Below are positions 41,910-54,006 of a stretch of DNA of 64,000 nt, one piece after another. Position 1 is the stretch's first letter. Each line of letters starts with the position of its first letter. The notes beneath the pieces were generated by a model, which worked only from the letters and a program-made list of their open reading frames with translations, was not told the DNA's origin and ran no database searches. Location of the stretch: the NCBI GenBank assembly GCA_034440635.1, contig JAOTON010000391.1, positions 248,001 to 312,000 of the forward strand, in the 5' to 3' direction. The position numbers and the translations under genes were made by a program. The DNA comes from Lepas anatifera (lineage: Eukaryota > Arthropoda > Thecostraca > Lepadidae).

Positions 41910-42245
41910 CAATCATCTGCGGTTTGATGTTGGTCACGACGCGGTCTACCCGCATCGTAGACAAGTTAGATGTGGATGTGAACAAGTTGGATCTCACCAG
42001 TGCAGGTAAATTAACCTCGCCTCCAAAAATTCTTAGATAGCATAAGTAAAACAGTGTTAATCCATCGAGTTAGATTATATATACCCACACACACACACAC
42101 ACACACACCTCGGCCTGCGGCCTCGGCAGGTGCCGCTCCGGCGCAGGAGAAGCCGGTGACAATGTACGTTAGCCAAACAGTTCGATTGACGGGCGAGTAC
42201 TTTCAGCAGTTTGATACTTATAACAACGCAATGTTGGAGTTTTAG
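41910..42245 (+). CDS. Unrecognised small protein, last two exons
   Basis: Two exons, about 41910-42005 and 42130-42245, around a 124-base intron. Exon one reads IICGLMLVTTRSTRIVDKLD on to LTSA plus one base at the strong donor CAG|GTAAAT. Exon two starts GT at the acceptor CTCGGCAG, so the split codon is Gly, and reads AAPAQEKPVTMYVSQTVRLT on to NNAMLEF and TAG. The phase match, good donor and AATAAA at 42361 support a real gene. The start is open: either ATG at 41927, or an upstream leader exon joined at the acceptor before 41910. The hydrophobic IICGLMLV may be part of a signal peptide. No family recognised. The ATG at 41775 in ideal Kozak context (ACCATGG) opens a 23-codon hydrophobic leader that runs into a stop before any donor. 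Confidence 0.45.
42086..42108. repeat. (CA)n microsatellite within an intron
   Basis: About eleven CA units just upstream of the acceptor at 42129 of the small unrecognised gene. Confidence 0.9.
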
Positions 42246-42360
42246 GTTTTGATTGCTCAATTTTGGCTCCATTCAATCCCCTGTGTAAGTCCATGTTTTC
42301 CTACAATAGTATGTCTCTGCACACTGCGTCACGTTTGCCCTCTGTTCATGCCATAACATA

Positions 42361-42366
42361 AATAAA
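42361..42366 (+). terminator. Poly(A) signal of the small unrecognised gene
   Basis: AATAAA 116 bases after the TAG stop. 42367-43122 holds no recognised feature. Confidence 0.4.
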
Positions 42367-43122
42367 CACACGTATAAAGTTTTTTTAGAGTAAAGACTGG
42401 GCATACCCAGAAGAAAGGAAATACAATATAAAATATGATGGGTTTGCCGACCATATTTCACCTTTACCTGCAGATTTACAGCCAATTCAGCCTATTTGCT
42501 ACCGAGTTAGATTCGGTTACCCTATGCACCAGCGTGCATGCGCAGTAACGGCATGCAGGGGTGGGTAAATCAAGAATGGCATGCTTAAAATACCTGAGAA
42601 ACAGTGTTAAAAACTTCAGTGCTGCTTGAAAACAGCTCTTTAAGTGCGTTTATACAATCCAATTTGCAATTGCTTCTCACCTTTCACGTTGCTGTTCACA
42701 TTCCCGGTTCCCGAGGAAATCAGTATTCACTTACAATGTCACGCCGCTGGCGCCATCTATGGAGAGCCAGTGCAAACTCAACTAAAATCGGAGATAATAA
42801 GCAAAAAATAACCGTTATGTGTGCAAGTTATAACAACAAAAACAAGGCGAATGGAACATCAATGAACCAAATTACCAACCCAGTGCAATTTTTTGCACCT
42901 CGTTGGTAATATGGGTTGATGGTGAGCCAAAAAGTGGAAAATTGGGCAAAATGCAAAACCTTCAACTCGAGTGGGCCACCAAAAGTTTTTCGAAAATTGT
43001 ATTTCTGATGAGCGCATCGTAATCAGCACCAAAAATGCAACTGATGAGCAACGATCCGTTACTTTCTGAAGAAAAAAACTAAATCCGGACCAGGCTACTG
43101 CGCCATTGCAACCTAATCAAAT

Positions 43123-43760
43123 TGTGTTTAGACTGACCGCGGAGCCTTTCGATTCGGGTAGACGCAATGGCGTCAATACAGGCCCGCCTCTGGCACCCAT
43201 TTTCTGCCCTCAGCCCAACTCATCTGTCTAAACAGCGCCATACCTGATTCTCACCTTTTCAACCAGACTTAAGTATGGCGCAATTTACCGATGCCCGTCC
43301 TGGTCCTCTCTAAACTATAATTATCTTTACCCCCCAGGCTACGTACGCTGCTGTTGGTGGTCTCTGCGGCCGTCTCCGGGGCGGTGGCTTCTCGGGCCTG
43401 GGCGCCGTCTCGTCGTCTTCGTCCGTCTGGGCGCCTGGCTGTGATGGCGCCTCTCCGGTCGCCGTTGGGCGGCCCCGTGGCGGGCGCTGGTCGTGTGCTC
43501 CGCTAGATGGTGCGGTGGCGCTGGTGGTGCGGCGGCACTGATGATGGCGTTGGGCGGCGCTGGGGCAGCGGCGTGCTCCATGGGCCTGCCGCGGGGTAGT
43601 CTTGGTGGCTGTGTCCGGCTGGCAGGCCTTGAACATGAAACACTACGTATCCCATACGTGGTTTCTGGCAAACTGACTTTATTTTATGTTATTTAATTTT
43701 CTTTTCTCTCACACACTTTTTTATTTATTTATTACCACATCGTACACCGCATCGTAAGTG
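43123..43760. repeat. Dispersed GC-rich repeat, copy 1
   Basis: Shares with 54710-55310 a start with GGCGTCAA(T/C)ACAGGC, a CAG followed by GC-rich sequence with GCTGCTG, a GATGG(T/C)GC segment and an end with TTTATTTTA(T/C)GTTATTTAATTTT. Long GC-rich frames on both strands (for example 43310-43636 minus) are artefacts of composition. 43761-44198 has nothing recognised. Confidence 0.5.
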
Positions 43761-44206
43761 TGCATGGCCACCCACTCGCTCCTCTGACCCGCCTGCGCCT
43801 GCGCCTGGCCTGCTGTAAACGTGGGCCATCGGTTTCTTACCGCTTCATCTTGTTTTACCTCATATGCTCGTTTTTTAACCCATGTGTGTTGCGTGCTTTT
43901 CTGAATATATGTATGGATGTAAAAGCAAGATGGTAAAGCACCCGCGTCGAGTATCTTTTGGCATGTGGCAGCATATTTATTTCAGCTGATATGCGCGCGG
44001 AAGTTTCTCATTTCTCAGCAGGGGGCCGACTTTTGCCAACCATAAATTCTCGAATGATGAATGCAATTGCCCTTGAGGGTCCCCAGCCAAGGTCCCCGAT
44101 GTGTACCCCGGCTAGTGATTGGCTTAGAATGGCTGAAAGCAGTTTTTAGTCTAGTAAAACCAAAATGAAGCACTGAATTATTAAAGGCTGGGAACCAGCC
44201 TAGAGG

Positions 44207-44716
44207 CACTGGTGGACGCAGAGGGGAGGGGTCAAGGGCCATGACATCCCAAAAAGACCAAAATTGGGCTGATTCCCTTAAAAAACACTATGTATTGGCA
44301 ATTTCAGCGTCCCAAAGCTAGTTTTCCGCTAGGGAGTGGAGTGGATAATTCCACCGATGTTTCTAGTCAGTGAGTGGAAAATTCACAACTGCCCATTCCA
44401 AACAGCAGCGAGAGGATTTTGATGTTTTCTTGCATCGCGGAGGAGGATTATGTGATAAATTTTGATTGGCGAAAGAAGGCCTCTGCTCTGTCTCCTTCTT
44501 CCTCCTTTACCATGGCGGATGCTAGTCATACCGTGAAACAAGACACACAGCTACAAGCATGTGCTGAAAGTTCAGAAGAAATACCGGAGAAGTGAGTGGA
44601 AAATTATGCTGGCTTGGATGTCGCTCCGCACCCAGCTCCCTATATTCTAGGACACTGGGCAATTTTTTTCCGAGTTAACCACCTCCCCCAAAACGACGGT
44701 CCTGCGTCCGCCAGTG
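44207..44716. mobile_element. hAT-like element (510 bp) with exact 8-bp target duplication
   Basis: Ends CACTGGTGGACGCAGAGG and, inverted, CACTGGCGGACGCAGGACC. The exact 8-mer CCTAGAGG is at 44199-44206 and 44717-44724. Non-coding. Confidence 0.85.
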
Positions 44717-44918
44717 CCTAGAGGTGCGAGAAATCAGGGTGCATTCAATGAAAGGTAGAGGTGCATTGAATGAAATGGAACATTTAACTGATGGAGACCC
44801 TGGGGATAAACATAAGATTCCAGAAATTCAAAATTTCAAATGCCACGCTCCTTGACTTTTCCTCTTTCTTTCCCCATTTTCCTGCGCTGGCAAGATCGGT
44901 CTTTTTCTGACCTCTGAT

Positions 44919-45089
44919 CAGTAGTAGATCTAGGTGGGTGGGGGCTAGGGGGCTCAAGCCCCCTCCCCGAAATGTCCAAACTCAGATAGTAGATGCATGG
45001 CCGGAGGTAGTCTAAGTTGCTGGTGGAACAGGCTCCCAGTCCTCTAGCCCCCCCCCACCCTCCCTAACGTGGTCCTGGATCCGCCACTG
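44919..45089. mobile_element. hAT-like MITE (171 bp)
   Basis: Left end CAGTAGTAGATCTAGG; right end, inverted, CAGTGGCGGATCCAGG. Flanking 8-mers are CCTCTGAT (44911-44918) and CCTCTGGT (45090-45097). Non-coding. Confidence 0.75.
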
Positions 45090-45186
45090 CCTCTGGTGAT
45101 AAACAATTAAATACAGAAGTTCAAATGCATAGCTATGTCTCTTCAATTTAAACACATGTCAACGTCAATATGATCAAAGACCTTAC

Positions 45187-45214
45187 CTTGATATGTGCTT
45201 CCCCGCAACATCAT
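45187..45214 (-). other. Possible first coding exon on the minus strand
   Basis: ATGATGTTGCGGGGAAGCAC and then CAAG|GTAAGG, a strong donor in phase 1, follows a GC-rich stretch with GCATGCGCG (NRF1-like). It would encode MMLRGSTYQ. No downstream exon was identified, and it does not fit jagunal in phase. Confidence 0.2.
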
Positions 45215-46193
45215 CTCCACTTGCACCGCGCGTCAAAAGCCGAACTGCCGGCCGCTTGTTGCACTGCGGTGCAACGCGCATGCGTCAACAGTCGATAAAG
45301 CCAAGCAAATGATACGTGATGATTAGGGAGAGACGATACCGATCGCTGGCGCGCGCGCGCAACGTGATGCTCAAAACATCATCTTAGCCTGCTACGCCTT
45401 CATTTGGAGAGGAGGAAAGAACGAACGCAAGATGATAGCGACGCTCGAACTCATCAACTGCAAATGTCATGACAATGCTGTACGATTGTAAGACGATGGA
45501 CCATGAACTTGATATCGTCATGACCTAATCGTGATGAACAGTGGGATGAACTGATGAGTATATGCTAGTTTGTATGAACCTAACTCTCCAGTAATTTTGA
45601 CATTTTTGCCGGGTCCTCACAAATTGACCCTTAATCTTAACGTGATCATGCCATACTGATTTTTTAGTGATGGTACATACATGCACGGGCGTAGCCAGGA
45701 TTTCGCTCAGGAGGGAGGGGCGGCGGCCAAAAAGGGCCCCTAAAATTCCGCCAAAAGGGCCCAAAAAATTTCCGTAAAAAAACTTTGAGCATGGTTTTTA
45801 CGTCAATTTATCTAAAGAAAGTCGGTTTAAACCAGAACGCCCCTAAGAGATCTTCATGACAAGTCATTTGTGTGCCTACCAAATTGCTTCAGAGCCAACC
45901 GTGCTCGAAGAGCGAAAAGGCCGGAAAAATTTATTCCTCTTTGGGAGAAACTTCTCTCATAGATAGATAGATTTCGGGATGTTGCACTATAATGCGTATA
46001 AAAGTTGTCATTAACCTATCCCCTCAAATCTGGGGTTCATAATGAAGTAAAAGCCCAAAGATTATTCTGAAATTTGGTGAAATCTGAAATTGCAGGTCTC
46101 AGCTCACATTATAATCAAAACTCCAATCCATACATTTCATGTAAATTCCGAGGAAAAGCTGTGTTCGAATATATTTTCACTGTTTTTGCTATT

Positions 46194-46596
46194 TTATGCA
46201 TCCAGGATTCGAGGATAAAGACCAATTAACAACTTAAGCTTGATGCCTGGTGCTTGCCATATATGGTGATTATGCAACTTAAGCGTTTTACCTACAGCGG
46301 CAGCACATCGCTCAAAGCCCGCACTCACGGCACTTTTCCTCTTAGCGACTTGGACCTCCGTTGAAACGCCCTCGGGGATCCGCAGATATCTGACAGCCTT
46401 GTGTTTGACCTGTATGGAGCGGTAGTACACCATGGCAGCCCCTAGATCAGCCACTGCACTGAATTCTGCTTGAACCAATCGGATGCTGGTTGGTGCCGCA
46501 CTATCGATGCTTGTGTCAATGAAGTACCGACCGAGGAAGTGAAGAAGGCAACAGCGTACGTGCTTTGTTACGCCACCAGAAATTGTGTTTAGTTCT
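46194..46596 (-). other. Unassigned open frame of about 134 codons in the large element
   Basis: On the minus strand a frame free of stops for about 134 codons contains YFIDTSIDSAAPTSIRLVQA and AEFSAVADLGAAMVYYRSIQ, with an internal ATG at 46478. The composition looks protein-like, but I recognise no domain. It may be a degraded part of the element's coding region. Confidence 0.3.
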
Positions 46597-46890
46597 TGTT
46601 AAAGTGGTTTTCTTTCAATTCTTCAATGAGCGAATGTAGCGTTAAATGAATTAAAATTTCGCAATACAATGATGAGACGAAGGTATGGCATAATATACGT
46701 TGGTAATAAACAACTTTTCTAGGAACTTCTTTCACCTTCAAAGCGGTTGCTTTCGAACGAAAAAAATAAAATGGCATTTAGTGGCAGACAAAGTTGAGCT
46801 CAGCTGACCATTATGGCTCCAGCTGGTCAGAGGGTACTGCTGGTTCTAGAGAGCCTAATGGTCACAAAGTGTTCTGCTGGTATCTGCGGG

Positions 46891-48643
46891 CAGAGGTCAA
46901 GAATCTCGCCAACTCGCCCACGCTCGTGGGTAGCCAAATGAGGTTCTAGTACCAGAACTTAGGTAGCCAATCACGGAGAAATGACAGAGATCAAGAATTG
47001 CACTTACCAGCACAAAACAAGTATTTCCACGATCTTACCGCCACGTAAAAAGAACGATCCATAACATGCAATGCTACCTTGACTGATTTTAGGTACCATT
47101 ATAATTCTAGTGACAGACGATACAAATTAGTGACAAATAATTTATCCTTACACACTCGCGTTATTTCACAGCTAAGTTAGCGATGGGTAGGTAACCACAT
47201 CGGCAACGAAATTGGCCCACATAAAGCCAGGAGAAAAAGGTACTCTAAATTATGATGACATGAGAACGGTAATATTCGTTCTCTTATATGAATTCAACAA
47301 TTTATTTTGAACAAAAAGAGAAAACTTTAAAGTGTATATCAGGATTCATAGTGAAATTACTCTGCATGAGATAGTAACTCCACTGCTTACGTTGTACTTG
47401 AGGACTCGTTTTACGGAATTAGAGATGATCTGGTAGCCAGGCCGGCAACGAAAACGACTACGGACCACCAGGTAGCCACTCGGGTAACCACAAAATCTTG
47501 CGTTTCTGGCGCGGGAGTAGCGAGAAGAAAACAGTCAGAAATACGTGTTGAAGCTGCTGTGTAGGTACCTTACTATGAGGCTGTAGATTTTGTTTGACCT
47601 AAATCAAAATAGGAGGTTCTGTAGTCAGTGGTAAACTCACTACCAATTTATATATATTATGCCTCAGCCAGAGAAACGTAGGACAAAGTGATGTCTGCCA
47701 GATCTCAAAAGCCCAGGAGAGTAGTGCGATGTGAGGGTGTCAATTAGAGCACACATTTTAATCAAGTGCGGGCGAGATATCCAAACTGTAGACCTGTGGA
47801 GATCAATATGAGAGTTGCAAGTTCTGGCTTTGCACATGGAAAATTATTTGCTGTTTGGTGCCCATGAAGTCAAGTAAACTGCAGGTAGGTTTCTTTTGGT
47901 GCCTACCTAAGTCAATTTTATCAAATCAAGCTTAACAAAATTGTGATGATTCCACAAAAGTTTCCATTGAGCAGGTGAATGTGGTGATGCTCATTGATCT
48001 GCTTCAATCTTTCTAGGATTTGCTGGATGATGGTTGTGGCATTAGGAGGTACTTGTCCTCTGGCTGAGTACCTATATTTGGTTGCAGGCATTGGACATAT
48101 TTAAATTTTATGTATTATTTTAACAAAATGTTAATTAAACATATCCTTCAAGAAGCTTAAGTCTCACCATGGTGACTGCTACAGTCAAATGGTGATTGTC
48201 TGCCATCTTAGCGATGATGATCTAAGCAATTATTGATCATAGCAAGCAGTTGCAGTAAGGGTACTAAACTCTGACGGCACATATGATTTTTTATGTCTTT
48301 TGTATTAGGTATTTGATAACATTTTTGACTGATTAATATGAGCAGCTAAAGGACACATGCTTGTATTACAGCACGCACAACTTGTAATCACTGCACATAT
48401 ACTTAACCTTTCGCTGTTTGGTACTAGGAGTATACTATATGTAATTCATTAGTCTCCCAATCACAGTAAATTTAAATCCTTTCATACTTCCACTTTTTGA
48501 GAGTAAATTTTTACTCACTAAGACATATTTTCTGGGAGCAATTTAAAGCCTCAGTTCACACAAAAGTTGATTTCACTTCAGGTAGCCATGTTGGTCGCAT
48601 CAAGGATATGTGGGTAGCCAACTTGAGATGTTCTTGACCTCTG
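46891..48643. mobile_element. hAT-like element (1.75 kb) nested in 45684-51810
   Basis: Ends CAGAGGTCAAGAA and its exact inverse TTCTTGACCTCTG. The exact 8-mer TCTGCGGG is at 46883-46890 and 48644-48651. Internal inverted words GGTAGCCA/TGGCTACC and GGTAACCACATCGGCAACGA-type motifs recur. No coding domain seen. Confidence 0.85.
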
Positions 48644-48867
48644 TCTGCGGGCCCTCTGTAAATAGCTACAGAGAATCATGCTGGATGAATAGGACCACCA
48701 GGTCGTTTCGTATCTGTTTACGAAGTGTCCAACTGACTGAAAAGGACCCTCCCACTGATAGCGGGGATACGATCAATTGTGGGTTCAACTGGTTTCAAAG
48801 AGTCCTATAGTTACATATGCTTCTTCTGATAGTCCCGGTAGGCCCTGCTGGCTAGAAAGGGAGTCGA

Positions 48868-49965
48868 GTTATAGCCACAGTGGCCGGTGGGCCTCTGAGC
48901 CACCTTCGTCCTGGTGGAAGGTTTCAAACATCCCCTCGAGCATGGCTCCTATGTGGGATAGCGAAAAAAGCGATTGCAGGTGGATAGCCCATAAAAATCT
49001 ATTAAGAAACTGCATTGGTCACTTTTTTGGATCTGGTCAATATTGAGATCCTGACAGGGCAAGAAGGTGGCATGTTAGAGAAGAGTTTTTGAACTCTGGC
49101 ATCTGACAGCGTTCAGTTATAATAATTGTTAAGCACCATTTCTTTTATGCACCTCGTTACAGCCATTTAAATGACCTATAATATGACTATACTGGGTCAA
49201 AACATAAAAATGGCCCGACCTGAGGTCAGGTCAAGGTCACCATCTAACCTAGCATAGTCAATATTCCCATTTAAACCGACAGCAGATGTTGAAGTGTGAA
49301 TACCTGTCAATAACTGTCATGCAATAGTAAATATGCATATCAGTCGATTCAAAATAACAATCCAGACGTAGTGGTGTCAAAATATGAGCTTTATCATAAT
49401 GTCCTAAAAATGTATTAATCCAAGTTTGAAAACTTGCTTAAGTAGCCCCAGATGACCTCTCATAGGCGACAGCACGGTCCCTAAATATATACAGGTCAAA
49501 ATGTACAACATGAACCAATAAAAGGACCTCGGATAACATGATTTGGAGAATACGAAGGTATTCCAAGCGGTATCTACAGAAATAAATAAATTTTTCGGTC
49601 AATTTCCGTTTTTCCCATGCACTTTGAATACAAAAGGTCATGATCCGTGCCTGGCCTTACGTCATCTATATGAAAAAATCCCGGAATATATTTGGTAAAC
49701 CTCGATGGGTTGACGATGTGAACATGTTTAAATTGGATAGATTCACCATTGTCTTACTTATGCCACCTTAAGCATTTTTGGAGGTGAGGTCAACTGACCT
49801 TTACTGGTGAACTGGCCTGAGATGACCCATCCTTAAGATTTTGGGAAAATTTTCAGAATTGATCAAGAATATGCTGTGTCGAGTATAGCAGTGCTTTGCA
49901 CCGCCGTTTATTCGCGCCGCCGGAAAAAACCGAGGGGTGTCCAAACACTCCCACTGGGACGATGG
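48868..49965. mobile_element. piggyBac-like TTAA element, copy A4 (left end degraded)
   Basis: The right end GAACGATGG-like sequence precedes TTAA at 49966-49969. The left part GGTGGGCCTCTGAGCCACCT matches copy A3 at 52892, but the CCCGCG tip is mutated. The interior has AGGTCA-rich DNA similar in layout to A1 and A2. Confidence 0.55.
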
Positions 49966-49969
49966 TTAA

Positions 49970-51780
49970 AAAGAGGGACCAGCTGGTTCTGCTGGTTGTG
50001 GACAGTGCGGTGGGTTACGATGGACCGTGCTGGCTATAGGTTAGATGGGTTATAGAGGCATTATAACCACACGATATCTTGTGGGTCACAAATTGTCTAC
50101 TGTTTTAAAGTAGCCTACAAGCTACACAGCTCTTCAGAGGATTTAAAGGGCCAACCGGGCCCTCGGTATCGTCTATAGAAGGCCCAGCTGACTAGAGAGG
50201 CCCTTCTGACTATGTAGAGCCCTACGGAGAACAGTAAGTCCTACTGGTTCAAAAGCTTCTCTCTTGACGAGGGTCTTGATAGTCAGAGTGGGCCATGCAG
50301 GCTAAAAACGTCCGTGCATGTCACAATGGTATTCTTATTTCAAGAGGGCCAAGCTGATCAGACAGCCCTGGACAGCTGTTGGGGGTCAGCTATTGCGCTG
50401 CTGCCTATTGCTGGCCCTGCAAGTCGCGGTGGGCCCTGGTACCCAAAGCGCCCTGCTGACCATGGCGGCTTTATCGGCTGAAGAGGACTCAGCTGACCAG
50501 AGCGGGTCCTACTGTCGACAGGAGGACTCTGGGGGTCACAGTGGTTGAGAGGGTCCTCTTTGAGAGGTTTCTGGTGGTCAAAAGATCCCCGCTTTTCATA
50601 GAATGGAGATCTAGAGAGAGCTTGAGAATGCCCTATCTAACATGAAGTTCCACGACGGAATACAGAGAATAGTGCAGCTGGGCAGTGCGTCCTCCAGGGG
50701 GGCCGTCGCCCCAACATCCTCTCTTTGGCCATGTCCCTGAAGGGTCTCCAGCTGACCAGAGAGGTCCCTGCTGGCGATAGAACGCCCTGCAGAAAATAGT
50801 CGGTCATACTAGTTCATAGGCTTCGCTGGTTAAAGAGGGTTCTCACAGTCCCTAAAAACCACAGTGGCCTCCTTACTTAAAGAGGGCCCAGCTGGTCCGA
50901 CAGGGTCGTGAAGGGTTTAGCTGACCCTGCAACTCACAGTGGACCCCGTGGCTAAAAAATCCCTGCTGGCCATAGCAGTCTTATCGGTTGAAGAGGGCCT
51001 AGCTTACCAGAGAGGGTCCTTCTTTCGACGAGGGCCTTGGCGGATGAATGGTTTAGAGCACCTTTTGGTAAAAAAACTTGTCACAGAAATGGAGTACTGG
51101 AGAGGGCTTAAGAGGGCCTTGTTGAGCATGAAGTACCACGGCGGGTCACAGAGTATAATGCGGGAGGGCCGCGCTTCGCGCTATCCTCAAAGGGGCCTCC
51201 GGGCCCTCAAGGGGGCGACCGCACCAGCCGCTTATACTTGGTTACTCCTATGTAGGGGGCCCAGCTGACCAGATGGCCCTGCGATGAATAGACACTAACA
51301 CTAGTTCAGAGGCTCCTCTAGTTAAACAGGGGACTGTCAGATTGGGCACTGTGAGCTAAAAATGCTCCCTACTAGGCACAAAGCCTCCTCACTAAAAGAG
51401 GACCCAGCTGGTCAGACAGGTCCCTGGTGGCTATAGACCGGGCTCTGACAGCCTGCGGGTTGCACTGGGCCCTGTTGCCCAAATAATTTCACTGGCCATC
51501 GTGGCTTTATCGATTTAAGAGGGCCCAGCTGACCAAAAATAGACCTTTCTTTGGATAGGGGCCCTGGCCACCAGTGGTTCAAAGGCACCTTTTTACAAAC
51601 GGTTTTGATGGGTAAAAAAGTCCTGCTTGTCACAGAATAGAGTGCTGAAGAAGGCGTAAGTGGGCCCTGTCTGGTATTCAAGTCCCATATTTGGCCTCAG
51701 AACATAGTGCGAGCGGGCCGCGCTTCGCGCGGCCAGCGTTTCCTTAGGAGGGCCCTCCCGGGCCCTCAGGGGGTCACCCT
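49970..51780. repeat. GAGGGCCCAGCTGACCAGAG minisatellite
   Basis: Irregular units of about 30 bases built on CCCAGCTGACCAGAGAGG, CCTGCTGGTCATAG and GGGTCACAGTGG, private to the element 45684-51810. Similar words also occur at 48660-48860. Confidence 0.7.
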
Positions 51781-51818
51781 GTCTGTCACCCCCCCTTTGC
51801 TACGCCCCTACATACATG

Positions 51819-52887
51819 TGATATACACGCCTAGTTTATATTTCATGTATGTCAAAAACTAGGATTTGAAGATCCTTAAAATATCATTTGAAGTGGAGAG
51901 ATAAGTATTTCCGACTATGTAAACAAGGAGGGTCCAAAGAAATCCACGGAATGTATGTACCTACGAGGCTTTTAACTGAGAAGAAATGTATATTGTAATG
52001 GCATGAATATCACTGCATTCCTTAAACATGGGCCATTCATTTGTTTGTGTATACTCATCAATCATCAACGGGTTCACATAGGTCTCATTCACAGATGAAG
52101 TCAAAGATAAAGTAGCATCTACCATTCGTTGCTTAGAAAATACATATTAGCACATACAAGTGAAAAGAAAAAAGTGGGCGAATAGTTTTTTCACCGTACG
52201 ACCCTTCTCACATACGTTACAACGTGCAAAAGGGCCGAGCGCTTGCAGGAAAATAAAGCAGTCTAATATCTAAAAATATACAAAGAATACAAACACAAAA
52301 ACATAAAGCTATAAGGACACCTAATTTAACAACAATAATAATCCCGTATAATCAGCAAAACTCGATAGTAGTGGAAGAGTCTGAAATGAAATATGTTCGG
52401 AACTGATCTGCAGAGCAGATCTCTTTATGTATTGTGAAAAGAATTGTAAAGCCTAAGGAACATACTTGTTTTTACAGTATGTGCCCTGGCATAAGGAACA
52501 TGGAACACCACAAGGTTCCGTAACCCTCGGGAAAGAGCAGCCGATGAAAATGATTGGGGATGATAACACTAGTCGATTTCGTGCCTGTACAGATTTCTAA
52601 TGAATAAGGGATTGCATTGCAACTTCCTCGACATCAGTGAAATCAGGCCGAAGTGGCATAGTTCGCTGATATATTCAAAAGAAGCTTCTGTTACTCGGGA
52701 TCGTCCGCAAAACTAAATCAGAAATTCATGCTGATTTTTTTCTTTTCAAATGAACGTGACCGGCTTTTCCCCAGATAGCACACCCGTGCTTAACTATTGA
52801 GCTCACGTTTGCACAACACGTACCAACTATGGTTTTGGTGTAAACTCCGTAGTGATGGCTCATTTTTCTGAATTTGAAAGGATCGTA
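51819..52887. other. No recognised feature
   Basis: AT-rich, non-repetitive sequence after the large hAT-like element. Confidence 0.35.
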
Positions 52888-52891
52888 TTAA

Positions 52892-53225
52892 CCCGCGCCT
52901 CGGTGGGCCTCCGAGCCACCTTCGCCCTGGCTGGGGTGTTTCAACACTCCCCTCGAACTCGGCCCCTATGCGGGATAGCAAAAAGCGAACGCGGGTGGAT
53001 AGCTCATACAAATTCATGAAGAACCTATATCAGTCACTTTTTTGTTTAGGTCAATATTGAGGTAATGACGGGTCAATGAATGTGGGATTTTGAATAGAGG
53101 TTTTGGGCTCTAGCGTCTGACAAAGTTGAGTTAGAATCATTTTTAGACACCATTCGCTTCCTCTCGTAACGACAAATTGAATGATATATAACATGACCAT
53201 AGTAGGTCAAAACACAAAAATGATC
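52892..53225. mobile_element. piggyBac-like TTAA element, copy A3 (right-truncated)
   Basis: TTAA at 52888-52891, then CCCGCGCCTCGGTGGGCCTC. It is colinear with A4 to about 53220 (GGGATAGC..AAAGCGA, GGTGGATAG, TCAGTCACTTTTTTG, AGGTCAAAAC), where similarity stops. 53226-54006 has no assigned feature. A minus frame with a run of Asp at 53440-53460 is noted only as low complexity. Confidence 0.6.
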
Positions 53226-54006
53226 TGTGTAGCCGCCGGAATAAGCAAAAAAATCTTGCGAAGTCTTTACAGGTATATTGGTGCCAAAAAGCAAGTGCAC
53301 CGTGGTGGACACTGTATCTGCCAGACACACACAACAGTATCAATAGGTGCCGGCAATAGGCAAAAACACAAGTCCGCAGGGAAATGTCCGTTGTCAACAG
53401 GTGCAACATCCATTTTGTCAACATGAGGCACGTCAGCTGCATCATCATCATCGTCATCATCAAAGCACACTGCTGCAATGACCTCAGAGAAAGTCATCAA
53501 TTAAGGAAGCAGCAACTAATGCAACATCTTCAACGAAACCACAATAACTCTGACGTGAGCAAACTGTCGATACCGTCAGCAGTCTATCAGTAACAGCAGA
53601 CGCTCATCCGCAACAGCAGACCATAAAAGCTGTGTCTGCAACTTTAACAATTATCAAAGAGTTTAGCACTGTGGATCCGCAATCACAGTAAATATATGTT
53701 ATGAGTTTAGCACGGCGGATCAATCGATAAATAACTAAGCAACAGGGGGGTTAAGGGTGTTAATCTCATCAAAGCTCCTTAAAGTATACAGCCTAGGACG
53801 AATAAATCCCAAACCTACCGACTATAACGCCTCACAACTCTCCCGGCGACCGCAAAGTTGACACTGGCAGGGGGCCACCATGATTACCTTCACTGGTCCG
53901 ATGCACCTCACCTGAAGGAGAGCAAATACGGACGTACTAAATGCAAATATGACCAGATGAAACTACTGGTAAGATATCAACCGGAAAATAATCTTAACTG
54001 TGCTAG

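Larger units (their letters stand above)
45684..51810. mobile_element. Large hAT-like element (6.1 kb) hosting two nested elements
   Basis: Left end CACGGGCGTAGCCAGG; right end, inverted, TAGGGGCGTAGCAAAGG. The exact 8-mer CATACATG lies at 45676-45683 and 51811-51818. After removing the nested copies at 46891-48643 and about 48868-49965, the interior is mainly minisatellite (GAGGGCCCAGCTGACCAGAG type) from about 48660 to 51780 plus a unique left part. No transposase domain was recognised. Confidence 0.8.

Noticed and set aside
45187..45214. First exon of jagunal
   Set aside because: The donor phase (1) does not match the phase needed by the exon at 17417, and the residues MMLRGSTYQ do not resemble a Jagunal N-terminus.
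53267..53500. Acidic protein with Asp run on the minus strand
   Set aside because: The Asp run is a short ATC/GAT trinucleotide repeat, with no supporting splice sites or homology.
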